13,101 nt of DNA, from the NCBI GenBank assembly GCA_029858245.1, contig JAOUFL010000034.1:1-13101 (forward strand), read 5' to 3'. The stretch comes from Candidatus Zixiibacteriota bacterium. GTDB lineage: Bacteria > Zixibacteria > MSB-5A5 > RBG-16-43-9. Positions 6,442 through 12,501 of this stretch are shown piece after piece. Position 1 is the stretch's first letter; every line of letters begins with the position of its first letter. Position numbers and translations under genes: made by a program. Under the pieces are notes generated by a model. The model made no database searches and was not told the origin of the DNA. It worked only from the letters and a program-made list of their open reading frames with translations.

Positions 6442-6942
6442 ATGATTTTGAAAGGGAAAGTTTTCAAGTTTGGAGATGATATCTCCACAGATTTAATTGC
6501 ACCGGGCAGATATTTTCACCTGCGTTCTAATCTACCAGAGATGGCAAAACACGTGCTGGAAGATGCGGACCCGTCATTTGCCGTCAAAGTACAGAAGGGA
6601 GATTTTGTGGTGGGAGGAGATAATTTCGGCTGCGGTTCTTCCAGGGAACATGCTCCAACCATAATCAAATTAGCTGGAGTCTCGGCAGTTTTAGCCAAAT
6701 CATTTGCCCGTATTTTCTATCGTAATGCAATCAATGTGGGGATGCCGGTTTTGATCTGTGAAACGGATAAAATTTCCCAGGGTGATGAAATAGAAGTGAA
6801 TCTGGAAAAAGGGGAGATCAGGGATTTGACTAACGGGATTACCTTGAGTTTTGCTCCTTTACCCAAGGCGATGATTAATATACTGAATGACGGTGGTCTG
6901 GTAGGTCATATTCAAAAACATGGTGATTTTAAGATAGATTAA
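6442..6942 (+). CDS. aconitase-type hydratase, small (swivel domain) subunit
   Basis: This 166-residue protein is the small, swivelling domain partner of the upstream large subunit (LeuD/HacB family). The signature FGCGSSREHAP is at 62-72. The loop that helps choose the substrate side chain in this family reads GRYFHLRSN at 22-30, different from the YLxT-type loop usual in isopropylmalate dehydratases, which fits a non-leucine substrate. The frame is open back to TTG 6403, but that start would lie inside the palindrome. ATG 6442 has AGAGGT at 6432-6437 and fits the family length, so I use it. The protein needs the large subunit for activity. Leucine biosynthesis remains possible but is less favoured by context. 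Confidence 0.87.
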   Translation: MILKGKVFKFGDDISTDLIAPGRYFHLRSNLPEMAKHVLEDADPSFAVKVQKGDFVVGGDNFGCGSSREHAPTIIKLAGVSAVLAKSFARIFYRNAINVGMPVLICETDKISQGDEIEVNLEKGEIRDLTNGITLSFAPLPKAMINILNDGGLVGHIQKHGDFKID

Positions 6943-7016
6943 AAAACGTTCCCTTCTTAATACAGGAGGATAATAGTTTCCTAAAAAAAGAGTAAAAGGA
7001 AAGGAGTAAGAGCAGT

Positions 7017-8270
7017 ATGGTGAAATTCAGCAAAATTACCCCACCAGCCGAAGGGGAGATAATCGAGGTTTCAAAGAAAACGGGTAAAATTCAGGTGCCG
7101 GATAATCCTATTATACCGGTTATCGAGGGTGATGGCGTAGGCAGGGATATAATGAAGGCAACTCGTCCCGTGATCAATGCTGCGGTTCAGAAAGCTTTCG
7201 GAGGTAAAAGGAGAATCGTCTGGTTTGATGTTTATGCAGGAGAGAAAGCTCAGGCAAAATATGGAGAGCTTTTACCGCAGGATACATTAAAAGCAATAAA
7301 ACATTATATAGTGGCTTTAAAGGGACCTCTAACCACACCTATAGGCGGGGGATTCAGAAGCCTGAACGTGAGCCTGAGACAACTTTTGAACCTTTATGCC
7401 TGTGTTCGTCCGGTGAGGTATTTTGAAGGTGTTCCCTCCCCGGTTAAACATCCGGAAAGAATGAACATAATTATCTTCAGAGAAAACACCGAGGATGTTT
7501 ATGCCGGAATTGAATGGTCCAAGGGCTCCAAAGAAGCGAGGAAAATAATCTCCTGGTTGAATAAGAGTATGAAAACCAAGATCAGGTCAGACTCGGGCAT
7601 AGGTATAAAACCGATCAGCGTAACCGGGACCAAAAGGCTGGTACGGAAAGCGATTAAACACGCTATCGAAAATAATCGTAAATCCGTTACCCTTGTTCAC
7701 AAGGGAAATATTATGAAATACACCGAGGGTGCATTCAGGGAATGGGGTTATGATTTAGCACTAAAGGAATTTCGGGATAAAGTTGTCACGGAGGATGAAC
7801 TGGGCAAGAAATATAACTGGCAGGTGCCCGAGGGCAAGATAGTGATTAAAGATCGCATTGCCGATAGTATGCTTCAGCAAGTATTGACCAGGGCAGATGA
7901 GTATGAGGTAGTTGCTACTCCTAATCTGAACGGGGATTACCTTTCCGATGCCTGCGCTGCCCAGATTGGTGGTCTGGGTATGGCTCCCGGGGCAAATATC
8001 GGGGATTACGTAGCGCTTTTCGAGGCAACTCACGGAACCGCGCCTAAATATACGGATAAGGATATGATTAACCCCAGCTCGGTGATTCTCTCCGGCTGTA
8101 TGATGCTGGAATACCTGGGCTGGAAAGAGGCAGCTGAGTTGATATATAAAGGTATTCAGGAGACTATCAGGCAGAAGAGGGTAACCTATGATCTGGAGAG
8201 ATTGATGGAAGGTGCTACCAAGGTGAAAACCTCTGAATACGGTGCGGCGATTATTGAGAATATGGGTTAG
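7017..8270 (+). CDS. icd: isocitrate dehydrogenase, NADP type
   Basis: This 417-residue enzyme interconverts isocitrate and 2-oxoglutarate plus CO2. It aligns along its whole length with E. coli Icd. Isocitrate-binding residues are Ser115, Asn117, Arg121 (RSLNVSLRQ), Arg131, Arg155 and Tyr162, with Lys229. Metal-binding aspartates are at 307 and 311. NADP-selecting residues Lys344, Tyr345, Tyr391 and Arg395 are all present, and position 351 is Ile for Val, so NADP is predicted. These features exclude isopropylmalate dehydrogenase. ATG 7017 follows AAGGAG at 7001-7006. A further AGGAGG at 6964-6969 has no start codon after it. The gene is last in the aconitase operon and ends 15 bases before a terminator-like palindrome. 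Its product, 2-oxoglutarate, is the substrate of the Kor complex. Confidence 0.96.
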   Translation: MVKFSKITPPAEGEIIEVSKKTGKIQVPDNPIIPVIEGDGVGRDIMKATRPVINAAVQKAFGGKRRIVWFDVYAGEKAQAKYGELLPQDTLKAIKHYIVALKGPLTTPIGGGFRSLNVSLRQLLNLYACVRPVRYFEGVPSPVKHPERMNIIIFRENTEDVYAGIEWSKGSKEARKIISWLNKSMKTKIRSDSGIGIKPISVTGTKRLVRKAIKHAIENNRKSVTLVHKGNIMKYTEGAFREWGYDLALKEFRDKVVTEDELGKKYNWQVPEGKIVIKDRIADSMLQQVLTRADEYEVVATPNLNGDYLSDACAAQIGGLGMAPGANIGDYVALFEATHGTAPKYTDKDMINPSSVILSGCMMLEYLGWKEAAELIYKGIQETIRQKRVTYDLERLMEGATKVKTSEYGAAIIENMG

Positions 8271-8285
8271 AAAGAATTTCTTTTC

Positions 8286-8316
8286 GTAGGGGAGGGGCTT
8301 GTCCCCTCCCTTTTTT
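8286..8316 (+). terminator. REP-like GTAG palindrome acting as icd terminator
   Basis: GTAG (8286-8289), GGGAGGGG (8290-8297), loop CTTGT (8298-8302) and CCCCTCCC (8303-8310) form a perfect 8-bp GC-rich stem followed by six T (8311-8316). It sits 15 bases after the icd stop and so works as an intrinsic terminator. The core is identical to the element at 12404-12428, and the flank AGAATTTC (8273-8280) is also shared with that copy (12393-12400). The T tract touches the stop codon of the convergent gene. Confidence 0.85.
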
Positions 8317-8980
8317 ATTTGTTTTTTCGTAAAGGGAAATGAAGATTTACCCCCAAGGAATACCTAGTCATCTCCCTGTCATTTAGCCATCTTTGGGTAA
8401 GGAATTTCTCAACTTCTAACAAAACAGATATATTTCGAGTCAGGTTTATCTCTGTACCAAAATTTAAAGTGGACAGGAGCCCGCTTTTATAATCCCGATC
8501 TTCTAAAAGATAAGAACCCGAAAGCAGTTTATACTGGGCATAGGGGGTAAAAATCTTATTTAAGTCCTTGCTGATTATCAGGGAAAAGCTTCCGGGATAA
8601 TAAAGCCAGAACTCAAATAAGAGAGCCCAATCCAGATATTTATTTTTATGTGCCTGTATCTTCAATTCCTCAGAAACCCACCAGAAGGGAGATTCCCCGT
8701 CTTTATCGATAGCATCGGTTAAAAGTTTCAACCTTACCTCTAAACCTGTTCTGTTTTTCTGTGCAGTTCTGCCGAAGCTCGGAGTTAGGATCAAAAAATA
8801 GTGGTCCTCCCATCTATTGTACCAATGGCGAAGAAATTCGTATCTGTAAACTCCAGTGGTAAATCCAAAGCCATCTCTGGTTTTTGCGGTCTGTAGAGTG
8901 GAATAACAGTTTAGGAAAACCAGCATTATGATGCAAAGAATAAAATAGAAATAGAGTTTAGTAGTACAGGTCTCTTTCAT
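8315..8980 (-). CDS. exported protein of unknown function, beta-strand rich
   Basis: I do not recognise this 221-residue protein. It starts with a positively charged, hydrophobic signal sequence (residues 8-24) ending at FLNC, Cys25. That is not a standard lipobox because the residue before Cys is Asn, so it may be a lipoprotein or simply a secreted or membrane-anchored protein. The remainder has many alternating hydrophobic, aromatic stretches (FWLYYPGSF, YAQYKLLSG, SLGVNLHF), as in outer-membrane or beta-barrel-like proteins. A role in the periplasm or outer membrane is inferred. ATG 8980 lies 3 bases after the stop of the methyltransferase gene, and its Shine-Dalgarno AAGGAG lies inside that gene's last codons, so translation is coupled. 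It is the last gene of the five-gene minus-strand unit. Confidence 0.8.
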   Translation of the reverse strand: MKETCTTKLYFYFILCIIMLVFLNCYSTLQTAKTRDGFGFTTGVYRYEFLRHWYNRWEDHYFLILTPSFGRTAQKNRTGLEVRLKLLTDAIDKDGESPFWWVSEELKIQAHKNKYLDWALLFEFWLYYPGSFSLIISKDLNKIFTPYAQYKLLSGSYLLEDRDYKSGLLSTLNFGTEINLTRNISVLLEVEKFLTQRWLNDREMTRYSLGVNLHFPLRKNK

Positions 8981-8983
8981 TTT

Positions 8984-9862
8984 TTACTCCTTTTCTCCCC
9001 AGAGCAGGACGGTTGGACCTATTCCCTGGCTTTTTAACTCAGGGTTATCCTCAAAGTACTTCAAAATCTCCTGAACCTCTCTTCTTAACTTCAACGATTT
9101 TATTTTTTTAATGGAGCGTTCCTCTTCTCTCAGACGTTCATTCCAGATTTTCTGCTTAAGCTCTTCCGGAAATTTTATGGAATCGTAACTTATAATCTTT
9201 GTTTTAATATCCTTCAACCCTGCCATTCTTAAATAATCGATATAAATCCCCGGCTTTTGGAGGCTAAGGAAATTTATCTTTTTATCCTGATAACTTAGTT
9301 GGAATAACCGGTGATAGTAAAATGCAGGGAGATTTTTGCCTTTATCATAATAGAAGGTCATAGCGATGAAGAGTGCTCCGGGTTTCAATACCCTGACCAT
9401 CTCCCTGAAAGGCTTCAGAAAATTTTTGTTCTTGGAACGCAGGCTGTGCAGGGTATAATGAGAGATAAGGGCATCGAAGCTGTTATCCGGAAAAGGTAGA
9501 TTCCAGAGGTCAGCTATTTCAGGTTTAAAATTTCTCTTTCTGATTTTTAAGCGGATGTTCTTTATTAATCCTGGAGTGGAATCAATAGAATACAGAGTCT
9601 GATTGGGATTTAAAAGCCTCTCCAGAAGGCCCTGTGTGAACTTTCCCTGACCGGTTGAGCATTCCAGGATAAACCTTCCCTTCAGGAGATTCAGTTTTTT
9701 GACTTCCGCGATTTCTTTCGCTACTCTCTGCTGAATGATTCTAAAATATCCTTGTGCCTCTTGGGAAGTCAGGGCGAACTGCTTTTTTAAATCCTGGATT
9801 TCTTTTTGATAGCTATTCATTTTTTTATGGTTATAGAGATGTATTGCTATACCTCTGCACAT
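8984..9862 (-). CDS. class I SAM-dependent methyltransferase, UbiE-like fold
   Basis: The 292-residue protein shows the class I methyltransferase motifs: motif I ILECSTGQGKF at 65-75, acidic Asp94 after the second strand (YSIDS), ADLWNLPFPDNSFDALI at 117-133, and the LKPGALFIAMTF strand at 159-170. The glycine-rich loop is ECSTGQG rather than the common DxGxGxG, but the essential acidic and glycine positions are there. The substrate is unknown. The C-terminal 100 residues are rich in Lys and Glu and may be a substrate-specific cap. The start is uncertain: ATG 9862 is 6 bases after the upstream stop, but ATG 9820 (278 residues) is possible. Neither has a good Shine-Dalgarno sequence. Position between an exported oxidoreductase and an exported protein suggests a small-molecule or envelope substrate. 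Confidence 0.85.
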   Translation of the reverse strand: MCRGIAIHLYNHKKMNSYQKEIQDLKKQFALTSQEAQGYFRIIQQRVAKEIAEVKKLNLLKGRFILECSTGQGKFTQGLLERLLNPNQTLYSIDSTPGLIKNIRLKIRKRNFKPEIADLWNLPFPDNSFDALISHYTLHSLRSKNKNFLKPFREMVRVLKPGALFIAMTFYYDKGKNLPAFYYHRLFQLSYQDKKINFLSLQKPGIYIDYLRMAGLKDIKTKIISYDSIKFPEELKQKIWNERLREEERSIKKIKSLKLRREVQEILKYFEDNPELKSQGIGPTVLLWGEKE

Positions 9863-9868
9863 TTCTTG

Positions 9869-10582
9869 TCAATTTCCGCTTGAACGGTTACCCACAGGCA
9901 TTATGGCTAAAGGTTCTTCATCTCTTAGATTTAAAACTTTTTTGACCTCCTCATCCTCAAAAGCACCAATCTCCACTGTTCCCAGGTTTAAACTTTCTGC
10001 CTGCAGATAAATATTCTGACAGGCATGCCCCACCTCGATGTGCGCATATCTTATCCCTCTTTCCCCATATTTTTGCATAGTCCTCTTATAGATAGCAGTT
10101 ACCACTATGACCACCGGTGCTTCTTTTACCGGACTCTGATCAAGTGATGCAGAAGACAGGGCATTTCTCCGGTCTTCGTCTTTCACCTTTATTAAGGAAT
10201 GCCCTTGAGGGATGTAGCGATATATCCCCGGGTCTAATTTTTCCACTTTTCCTACCACGGCGAATATCTCTAAGGGATATTTTGCCCCGGCAGAGGGTGC
10301 GGTTCTCCCTCCCCAATCTGAGGTTATCCCTTGAGCGGACCAGAGGAGCTGGGATAGTTCCTCCAATTTCAAAGGCTCATCTTTATAATCTCTGATTGAA
10401 CGTCTTTTGGCTAAAGCTTCTTCTACTGAGGTTTTGCTGGTGAAACTTACCTTGGGTAATGTTATTCCGGATGTCTTTTCTTGAGCCTTGAGCAGGTTAG
10501 AATTTTCACCGGGCAAAGAAAGAATAATAATAAATAATCCCAGAGGAATGATACCTGATAGAAAGGTTCTACACTTGAACAT
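9869..10582 (-). CDS. exported SagB-like nitroreductase-family flavoprotein
   Basis: This 237-residue protein is of the nitroreductase fold, closest in pattern to SagB/ThcOx-type dehydrogenases. These FMN enzymes in some clusters oxidise azolines in peptide natural products. FMN-contacting stretches are RRSIRDY at 60-66, RTAPSAGAKYP at 93-103, and the helix and GAFEDEEVKKVL segment at 207-218. An N-terminal stretch (residues 6-23) is a signal peptide or membrane anchor, unusual for an FMN enzyme and implying action outside the cytoplasm. ATG 10582 has GGGAGGT five bases upstream. The gene overlaps the end of the upstream transporter gene by 14 bases. The real substrate is unknown. No precursor peptide or YcaO gene is seen in the window, so the peptide-modifying role is only a family possibility. 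Confidence 0.85.
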   Translation of the reverse strand: MFKCRTFLSGIIPLGLFIIILSLPGENSNLLKAQEKTSGITLPKVSFTSKTSVEEALAKRRSIRDYKDEPLKLEELSQLLWSAQGITSDWGGRTAPSAGAKYPLEIFAVVGKVEKLDPGIYRYIPQGHSLIKVKDEDRRNALSSASLDQSPVKEAPVVIVVTAIYKRTMQKYGERGIRYAHIEVGHACQNIYLQAESLNLGTVEIGAFEDEEVKKVLNLRDEEPLAIMPVGNRSSGN

Positions 10583-11468
10583 TTTTTACCTCCCTGTCTT
10601 TCTTTTTTAAGATGATGATTGACCAGAGAATCAAGATCGCTCCTGATATCTGGATTAGAGTCAGCTTTTCATCGAATATAGCATATGCCAGAAACGAGGC
10701 AACCACAACCTCCCAGATGGCGATTATTCCTGCCTTGCTGGCTTCTAAATATAATAATCCCCTGGTATAAAAAGAATATCCAAGTATGGTAGGGACTAGG
10801 GCTAAGGTAAAAATCCAGAGCCAGGTGATTTTGGGGTAAGTGAAATCAAAAAGAGTCAAAGGATTTCTGAAAAATAGCAGAAATAAGGTTCCGAAACCAA
10901 AAGCATAGGAAACCACAGTCCAGGAATCGTATTTCGAGGTAGCTTTCTTTCCGAAGAGGGTATAAGAAGCAGCACCTAACCCGCATAATAACCCATATAC
11001 GATTCCCCTTTGATTGAAATTCAGCAATGAGGGATTGTAGATTTGAGTTACCAGCAGGCACCCGCTAAAGGCAAGCAGAAGTGCCGGGATTTTTTGTCTG
11101 TTGATTTTTTCTTTAAGTATGATAAACGAAAGTACGACTATCCATACCGGATAAGTATAAATCAGAATGGTTGCCATGGCTACTGAGGTATATTTAATGG
11201 AATAAAAGAACAGGATAAAAGTCATAGTTACGCTTAAAAATCCATAAACGGCAAAGAAGGGAAGGTCTTTTAGTTTCAGTCTGAGTTTCTCGGGCCTGAA
11301 TATGGCAAGAGTTGTGATTAACAATACGGCAGCAATGATTCCCCTGTAGGTTACTACTTTTATCGGGTCAGGCTCGTATTGATAAATTGCCCTGCCCAAT
11401 ACCCCAATGCTTCCCAGAAGAGTGGCTCCCAGGAGGACGAAAAAATAACCTTTAAGGTTTTTGGGCAT
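10569..11468 (-). CDS. EamA/DMT-family transporter, second copy
   Basis: This 299-residue integral membrane protein has about ten hydrophobic segments in two EamA repeats (roughly 1-140 and 150-290), as in drug/metabolite transporters of the DMT superfamily. It begins MPKNLKGYFFVLLGATLLGS, nearly identical to the copy at 11497-12387, and stays alike along the whole length, so the two arose by tandem duplication. Differences are concentrated around residues 100-125 (ILIYTYPVW here, IFADTYPAW in the other copy), which may change the substrate. ATG 11468 has no visible Shine-Dalgarno sequence. The stop overlaps the nitroreductase start by 14 bases, giving coupled translation. The substrate cannot be predicted; export of a metabolite made or modified by the neighbours is one possibility. 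Confidence 0.9.
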   Translation of the reverse strand: MPKNLKGYFFVLLGATLLGSIGVLGRAIYQYEPDPIKVVTYRGIIAAVLLITTLAIFRPEKLRLKLKDLPFFAVYGFLSVTMTFILFFYSIKYTSVAMATILIYTYPVWIVVLSFIILKEKINRQKIPALLLAFSGCLLVTQIYNPSLLNFNQRGIVYGLLCGLGAASYTLFGKKATSKYDSWTVVSYAFGFGTLFLLFFRNPLTLFDFTYPKITWLWIFTLALVPTILGYSFYTRGLLYLEASKAGIIAIWEVVVASFLAYAIFDEKLTLIQISGAILILWSIIILKKKDREVKNVQV

Positions 11469-11486
11469 TTATTTGAGTCGATTATT

Positions 11487-11509
11487 GGAAGAGGGGCTAT
11501 TCCCCTTCC
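11487..11509. repeat. decayed REP-like palindrome forming the 3' end of the first transporter gene
   Basis: GGAAGAGGGG (11487-11496), CTATT (11497-11501) and CCCCTTCC (11502-11509) match 17 of 23 bases of the palindrome at 12406-12428, with a two-base bulge in the stem. Read on the minus strand, it supplies the last codons and the TAG stop of the upstream transporter gene. It lies 18 bases from the ATG of the downstream copy, exactly the spacing seen at the other copy. Confidence 0.55.
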
Positions 11510-12387
11510 GTTTTTTCTTTCCTTTTTATAATCAAGATCCCCGTGAAAATCATTATCGCTCCCAAGATCTGAATGGGGATTAACTTTTCGTCAAAAATAA
11601 TATAAGCCAAAATTAATGCAACAACTACGTCCCAGGTGCTAATAATTACGGCTTTGCTGGACTCTAAATGTTTCAATCCCTTGATATAAAGGAAATATCC
11701 AAATATTGTCGGAACAATCGCCAAGGTGAAAATCCAGAGCCAGGTTATTCGGGGATAATTTGAGTATATCAGAGTAACAGGATTTCTAAAAAATAAAAGA
11801 AATAATGCTCCGAAAAACAGAGCGTAAGAAACCACTGTCCCGGAATCATATTTGAAAGTAGCTCTTTTTCCAAAAAGAGTGTAAGAGGCAAGACCTAAAC
11901 CGGATAACAAACCATATACTGCTCCTCTCAGGTTGAATTTTAAAGCTGATGGATTATGGATCTGTGCTACCAGAAGAGTTCCACATAAAGTTAGGAGAAG
12001 TGCCACTATCTTTTGTTTAGTAAGTCTTTCATTCAGAAAACACAAAGAAAGAAAAAGAACCCAGGCAGGGTATGTATCAGCAAAAATTACAGCAGTACCA
12101 ATAGTGGTATATTTAACAGCATAGAAGAACAGGGTGTAGGTTATACCTACACTTAAGAACCCATATAGAGCAAAGAAGGGAAGGTCTTTTAGTTTTATTT
12201 TGAGTTTCTCCGGATTGAAAAGTGCAAAAGTTCCGAAAAGCAAGAGGGTAGCGATTATCACTCTATATGTTACCACCTTGATTGGATCTGTCTCATATTG
12301 ATAAATTGCCCTGACTAATACCCCAACACTTCCAATGAGCGTGGCTCCCAGGAGCACGAAAAAATAACCTTTGAGGTTTTTAGTCAT
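11497..12387 (-). CDS. EamA/DMT-family transporter, first copy
   Basis: This 296-residue protein has the ten hydrophobic segments and two EamA repeats of the DMT superfamily and is the tandem paralogue of the gene at 10569-11468. The frame is open back to ATG 12432, but that start would translate through a GTAG palindrome. ATG 12387 matches the paralogue's N-terminus (NLKGYFFVLLGATL) and has GGAG at 12400-12403. The C-terminus KRKEKTEGE ends inside a decayed palindrome. The gene is first in the five-gene unit, 28 bases ahead of the second copy. Upstream on the minus strand are three palindromes, then the dehydratase-family gene. No promoter is evident in the 114-base gap, so transcription could come from upstream. 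Confidence 0.9.
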   Translation of the reverse strand: MTKNLKGYFFVLLGATLIGSVGVLVRAIYQYETDPIKVVTYRVIIATLLLFGTFALFNPEKLKIKLKDLPFFALYGFLSVGITYTLFFYAVKYTTIGTAVIFADTYPAWVLFLSLCFLNERLTKQKIVALLLTLCGTLLVAQIHNPSALKFNLRGAVYGLLSGLGLASYTLFGKRATFKYDSGTVVSYALFFGALFLLFFRNPVTLIYSNYPRITWLWIFTLAIVPTIFGYFLYIKGLKHLESSKAVIISTWDVVVALILAYIIFDEKLIPIQILGAIMIFTGILIIKRKEKTEGE

Positions 12388-12403
12388 TTGGTAGAATTTC
12401 TCC

Positions 12404-12428
12404 GTAGGGGAGGGGCTTGTCCCCTCCC
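12404..12428 (+). repeat. REP-like palindrome with GTAG foot, same core as the icd terminator element
   Basis: GTAG (12404-12407), GGGAGGGG (12408-12415), CTTGT (12416-12420) and CCCCTCCC (12421-12428) are identical to 8286-8310. Without the T tract it is not a terminator. The shared flank AGAATTTC-T-CC, read on the minus strand, provides the GGAG Shine-Dalgarno of the first transporter gene. Confidence 0.8.
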
Positions 12429-12439
12429 GCATTTTCTAA

Positions 12440-12464
12440 GGGCAGAACGATGTTCTGCCCCTAC
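12440..12464 (-). repeat. REP-like palindrome with GTAG foot, inverted orientation
   Basis: On the minus strand GTAG (12464-12461) is followed by GGGCAGAAC, loop ATC and GTTCTGCCC, a 9-bp perfect stem. It faces the element at 12404 in opposite orientation, giving a two-REP inverted pair like those called BIMEs. Confidence 0.75.
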
Positions 12465-12476
12465 AATTTAATAGAA

Positions 12477-12495
12477 GGGTATGTTCAACATACCC
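12477..12495. repeat. palindrome without GTAG foot, next to the dehydratase gene stop
   Basis: GGGTATGTT (12477-12485) and AACATACCC (12487-12495) are perfect arms around a single C. Read on the minus strand it lies just after the stop of the gene at 12502 and is followed by TTCTATTAAATT, so it may be a weak terminator. It lacks the GTAG foot but carries the related TAGGG. Confidence 0.6.
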
Positions 12496-12501
12496 TAACA
12501 T

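Noticed and set aside
5086..8270. Leucine biosynthesis cluster (leuC, leuD, leuB)
   Set aside because: The dehydrogenase is a clear NADP-type isocitrate dehydrogenase by its isocitrate- and NADP-binding residues, and no leuA is present.
9869..10582. Complete azole-peptide biosynthetic cluster around the SagB-like gene
   Set aside because: No YcaO cyclodehydratase or precursor peptide is visible, so only the family resemblance is claimed.
12388..12432. Extended start of the first transporter from ATG 12432
   Set aside because: The extra residues are translation of a palindromic repeat, and the paralogue starts at the position equivalent to ATG 12387.
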